A stretch of DNA of 64,000 nt from Rhodophyticola sp017644125. Its GTDB lineage: Bacteria; Pseudomonadota; Alphaproteobacteria; Rhodobacterales; Rhodobacteraceae. Where the stretch lies: assembly GCF_042140125.1 (NCBI RefSeq), contig NZ_CP159473.1. One strand, written 5' to 3'. The notes under the pieces were generated by a model. The model was not told the origin of the DNA. It made no database searches and saw only the letters and a list, made by a program, of their open reading frames with translations. Of the stretch, positions 62,950 to 64,000 are shown piece after piece; position 1 is the stretch's first letter; every line of letters starts with the position of its first letter. The position numbers and the translations under genes are program-made.

Positions 62950-64000
62950 ATGGCCGCACTTCTCGATCACGTAGACCCGGAGGGGCTTCTGGAATACTCC
63001 GTCGTCTTCACCGACCGCTCGCTCAATCACATGAGCCAGAGCTTTCGCACGGTGATGACCGATATCAGCGCCCTGCTGAAGGAGGTCTACAATGCCGACG
63101 CGGTGGCGCTTGTCCCCGGTGGCGGCACCTACGCGATGGAGGCGGTCGCGCGCCAGTTCGCGCGGGATGCCAGCGTGCTGGTCGTCCGCAACGGCTGGTT
63201 CTCCTACCGCTGGTCGCAGATCCTCGATGCGGGCGGCTTTGCGGGTGAGGTGGCCGTGATGAAGGCGCGGGCTTCGGGCAACGCCCCGAACGCACCGTTC
63301 GCGCCCGCCCCGATCGAAGAGGTCACCGCACGGATCCGCGCGGAAAAGCCCGATGTGGTCTTTGCGCCCCATGTGGAAACCTCCGCGGGTCTGATCCTGC
63401 CGGATGCCTATGTCACGGCGCTGGCCGCGGCGGCCCATGAGGTCGGTGCGCTGATGGTGCTGGATTGCATCGCCTCGGGCTGCGTCTGGGTGGACATGCA
63501 AGCCACCGGCGTCGACGTGCTGATCTCGGCGCCACAGAAGGGATGGTCCGCCTCGCCCTCGGCGGGGCTGGTGATGTTGTCGGACCGGGCGGTGACGCGG
63601 ATGGCCGGTGCCGCATCGGACAGTTTTGCGCTCGATCTCGCGAAATGGCGCCAGATCATGCAGGCCTATGAGGAGGGCGGCCATGCCTATCACGCCACGA
63701 TGCCCACCGATGCGCTGCGCGCCTTTCGCGACACGATGCTGGAAACGCAGAACTATGGCTTTGAGAAACTGAAGGAAAATCAGTGGGCTTTGGGCAACGC
63801 CGTGCGCGACCTGCTGGCCGGGAAGGGCGTTCGTTCCGTCGCGGGCGACGGGTTCGGCGCGCCTGGAGTGGTGGTCAGCTATACCGACGACCCGGCGATC
63901 CAGAACGGCAGTAAATTCGCCGCATGTGGCATGCAGATCGCGGCAGGCGTGCCGTTGCAGGTGGATGAGCCGGAGGGGTTCATGACCTTCCGGATCGGGC
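62950..64000 (+). CDS. class V aminotransferase (truncated by the window end)
   Basis: The first 350 codons are seen; the end is beyond the window. A PLP enzyme of the alanine-glyoxylate/serine-pyruvate type: ALVPGGGTYAMEAVARQF binds the cofactor phosphate, APHVETSAGLILP the substrate, VLDCIASGCVW holds the aspartate and SAPQKGWSASPSAGLVML the PLP lysine. GGGAG stands eight bases before the ATG. It lies 65 bp behind the Lrp pair and may be regulated by them. Confidence 0.9.
   Translation, partial: MAALLDHVDPEGLLEYSVVFTDRSLNHMSQSFRTVMTDISALLKEVYNADAVALVPGGGTYAMEAVARQFARDASVLVVRNGWFSYRWSQILDAGGFAGEVAVMKARASGNAPNAPFAPAPIEEVTARIRAEKPDVVFAPHVETSAGLILPDAYVTALAAAAHEVGALMVLDCIASGCVWVDMQATGVDVLISAPQKGWSASPSAGLVMLSDRAVTRMAGAASDSFALDLAKWRQIMQAYEEGGHAYHATMPTDALRAFRDTMLETQNYGFEKLKENQWALGNAVRDLLAGKGVRSVAGDGFGAPGVVVSYTDDPAIQNGSKFAACGMQIAAGVPLQVDEPEGFMTFRIG

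Noticed and set aside
1..64000. CRISPR arrays, insertion sequences, prophage, tRNA or rRNA genes
   Set aside because: No direct-repeat array, transposase or phage protein, and no cloverleaf or rRNA-like sequence, noticed on reading by eye.

Overview
The window is about 64 kb of GC-rich, densely packed chromosomal DNA. It reads as an alphaproteobacterium of the Rhodobacterales/Roseobacter type. The reasons are the gene neighbourhoods (phaZ // phaC-phaP-phaR; secG-pyrG; hflK-hflC-DUF2065-Do protease; ilvC beside Lrp-type regulators), small families common in that order (DUF2842, DUF6151, a 123-residue XRE regulator beside a HisN-like phosphatase), many ATGA start/stop overlaps and strong GC3 bias. 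The assignment comes from gene content only. I saw no rRNA, tRNA, CRISPR array, transposase or phage gene.

Layout. 1-6.2 kb: threonyl-tRNA synthetase (cut by the left edge), an MFS carrier, an ArsR-SRPBCC regulator coupled to a MAPEG protein, and two overlapping alpha/beta hydrolases. 6.3-22.5 kb: an accessory catabolic island on the + strand. It holds two LacI-family regulators, a complete carbohydrate-type ABC importer with two oddly built permeases, an MGH1-like (GH63-type) glycosidase, a histidinol-dehydrogenase-like oxidase of the HpsN kind, an SDR dehydrogenase, two double-domain NTF2/SnoaL-like proteins, a bicupin, a RidA protein, a MetE-C-like putative methyltransferase and an alpha/beta hydrolase. 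I cannot name its substrate; it is the best candidate here for an undescribed pathway. 22.5-27.6 kb: the polyhydroxyalkanoate locus (phaZ divergent from phaC, phaP, phaR) with TGC-rich sites that look like PhaR operators. 27.6-38.6 kb: an amine or amino-acid utilisation cluster on the - strand, with a class III aminotransferase, a DegT-type aminotransferase, a PuuB-like FAD oxidase, two PuuA-like glutamine synthetases, a class I amidotransferase and a HisJQMP-type ABC importer.

38.7-48.6 kb: a PhnD-like protein coupled to a TerB-like protein, a PhzF-family protein, an outer-membrane beta-barrel, pyrG, secG, purA, DUF2842 and a large acidic protein broken by a frameshift. 48.7-60.7 kb: thiN, rpiA, gor, hflK (also frameshifted), hflC, DUF2065, a Do protease, a quinone oxidoreductase, an XRE regulator, hisN, a CAP-domain lipoprotein, an EamA transporter and a 56-residue membrane protein. 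60.8-64 kb: ilvC divergent from two overlapping Lrp/AsnC regulators, then a class V aminotransferase cut by the right edge.

Candidate control sites were found by eye: a 16-bp perfect palindrome ahead of the first LacI gene, a near-palindrome joined to a promoter ahead of the HisD-like gene, an ArsR-type operator lying exactly between -35 and -10 of a probably leaderless gene, and hairpins just after both binding-protein genes. Two single-base frameshifts in otherwise intact conserved genes (near 46.83 kb and at 52.448 kb) should be checked against reads before being taken as real.
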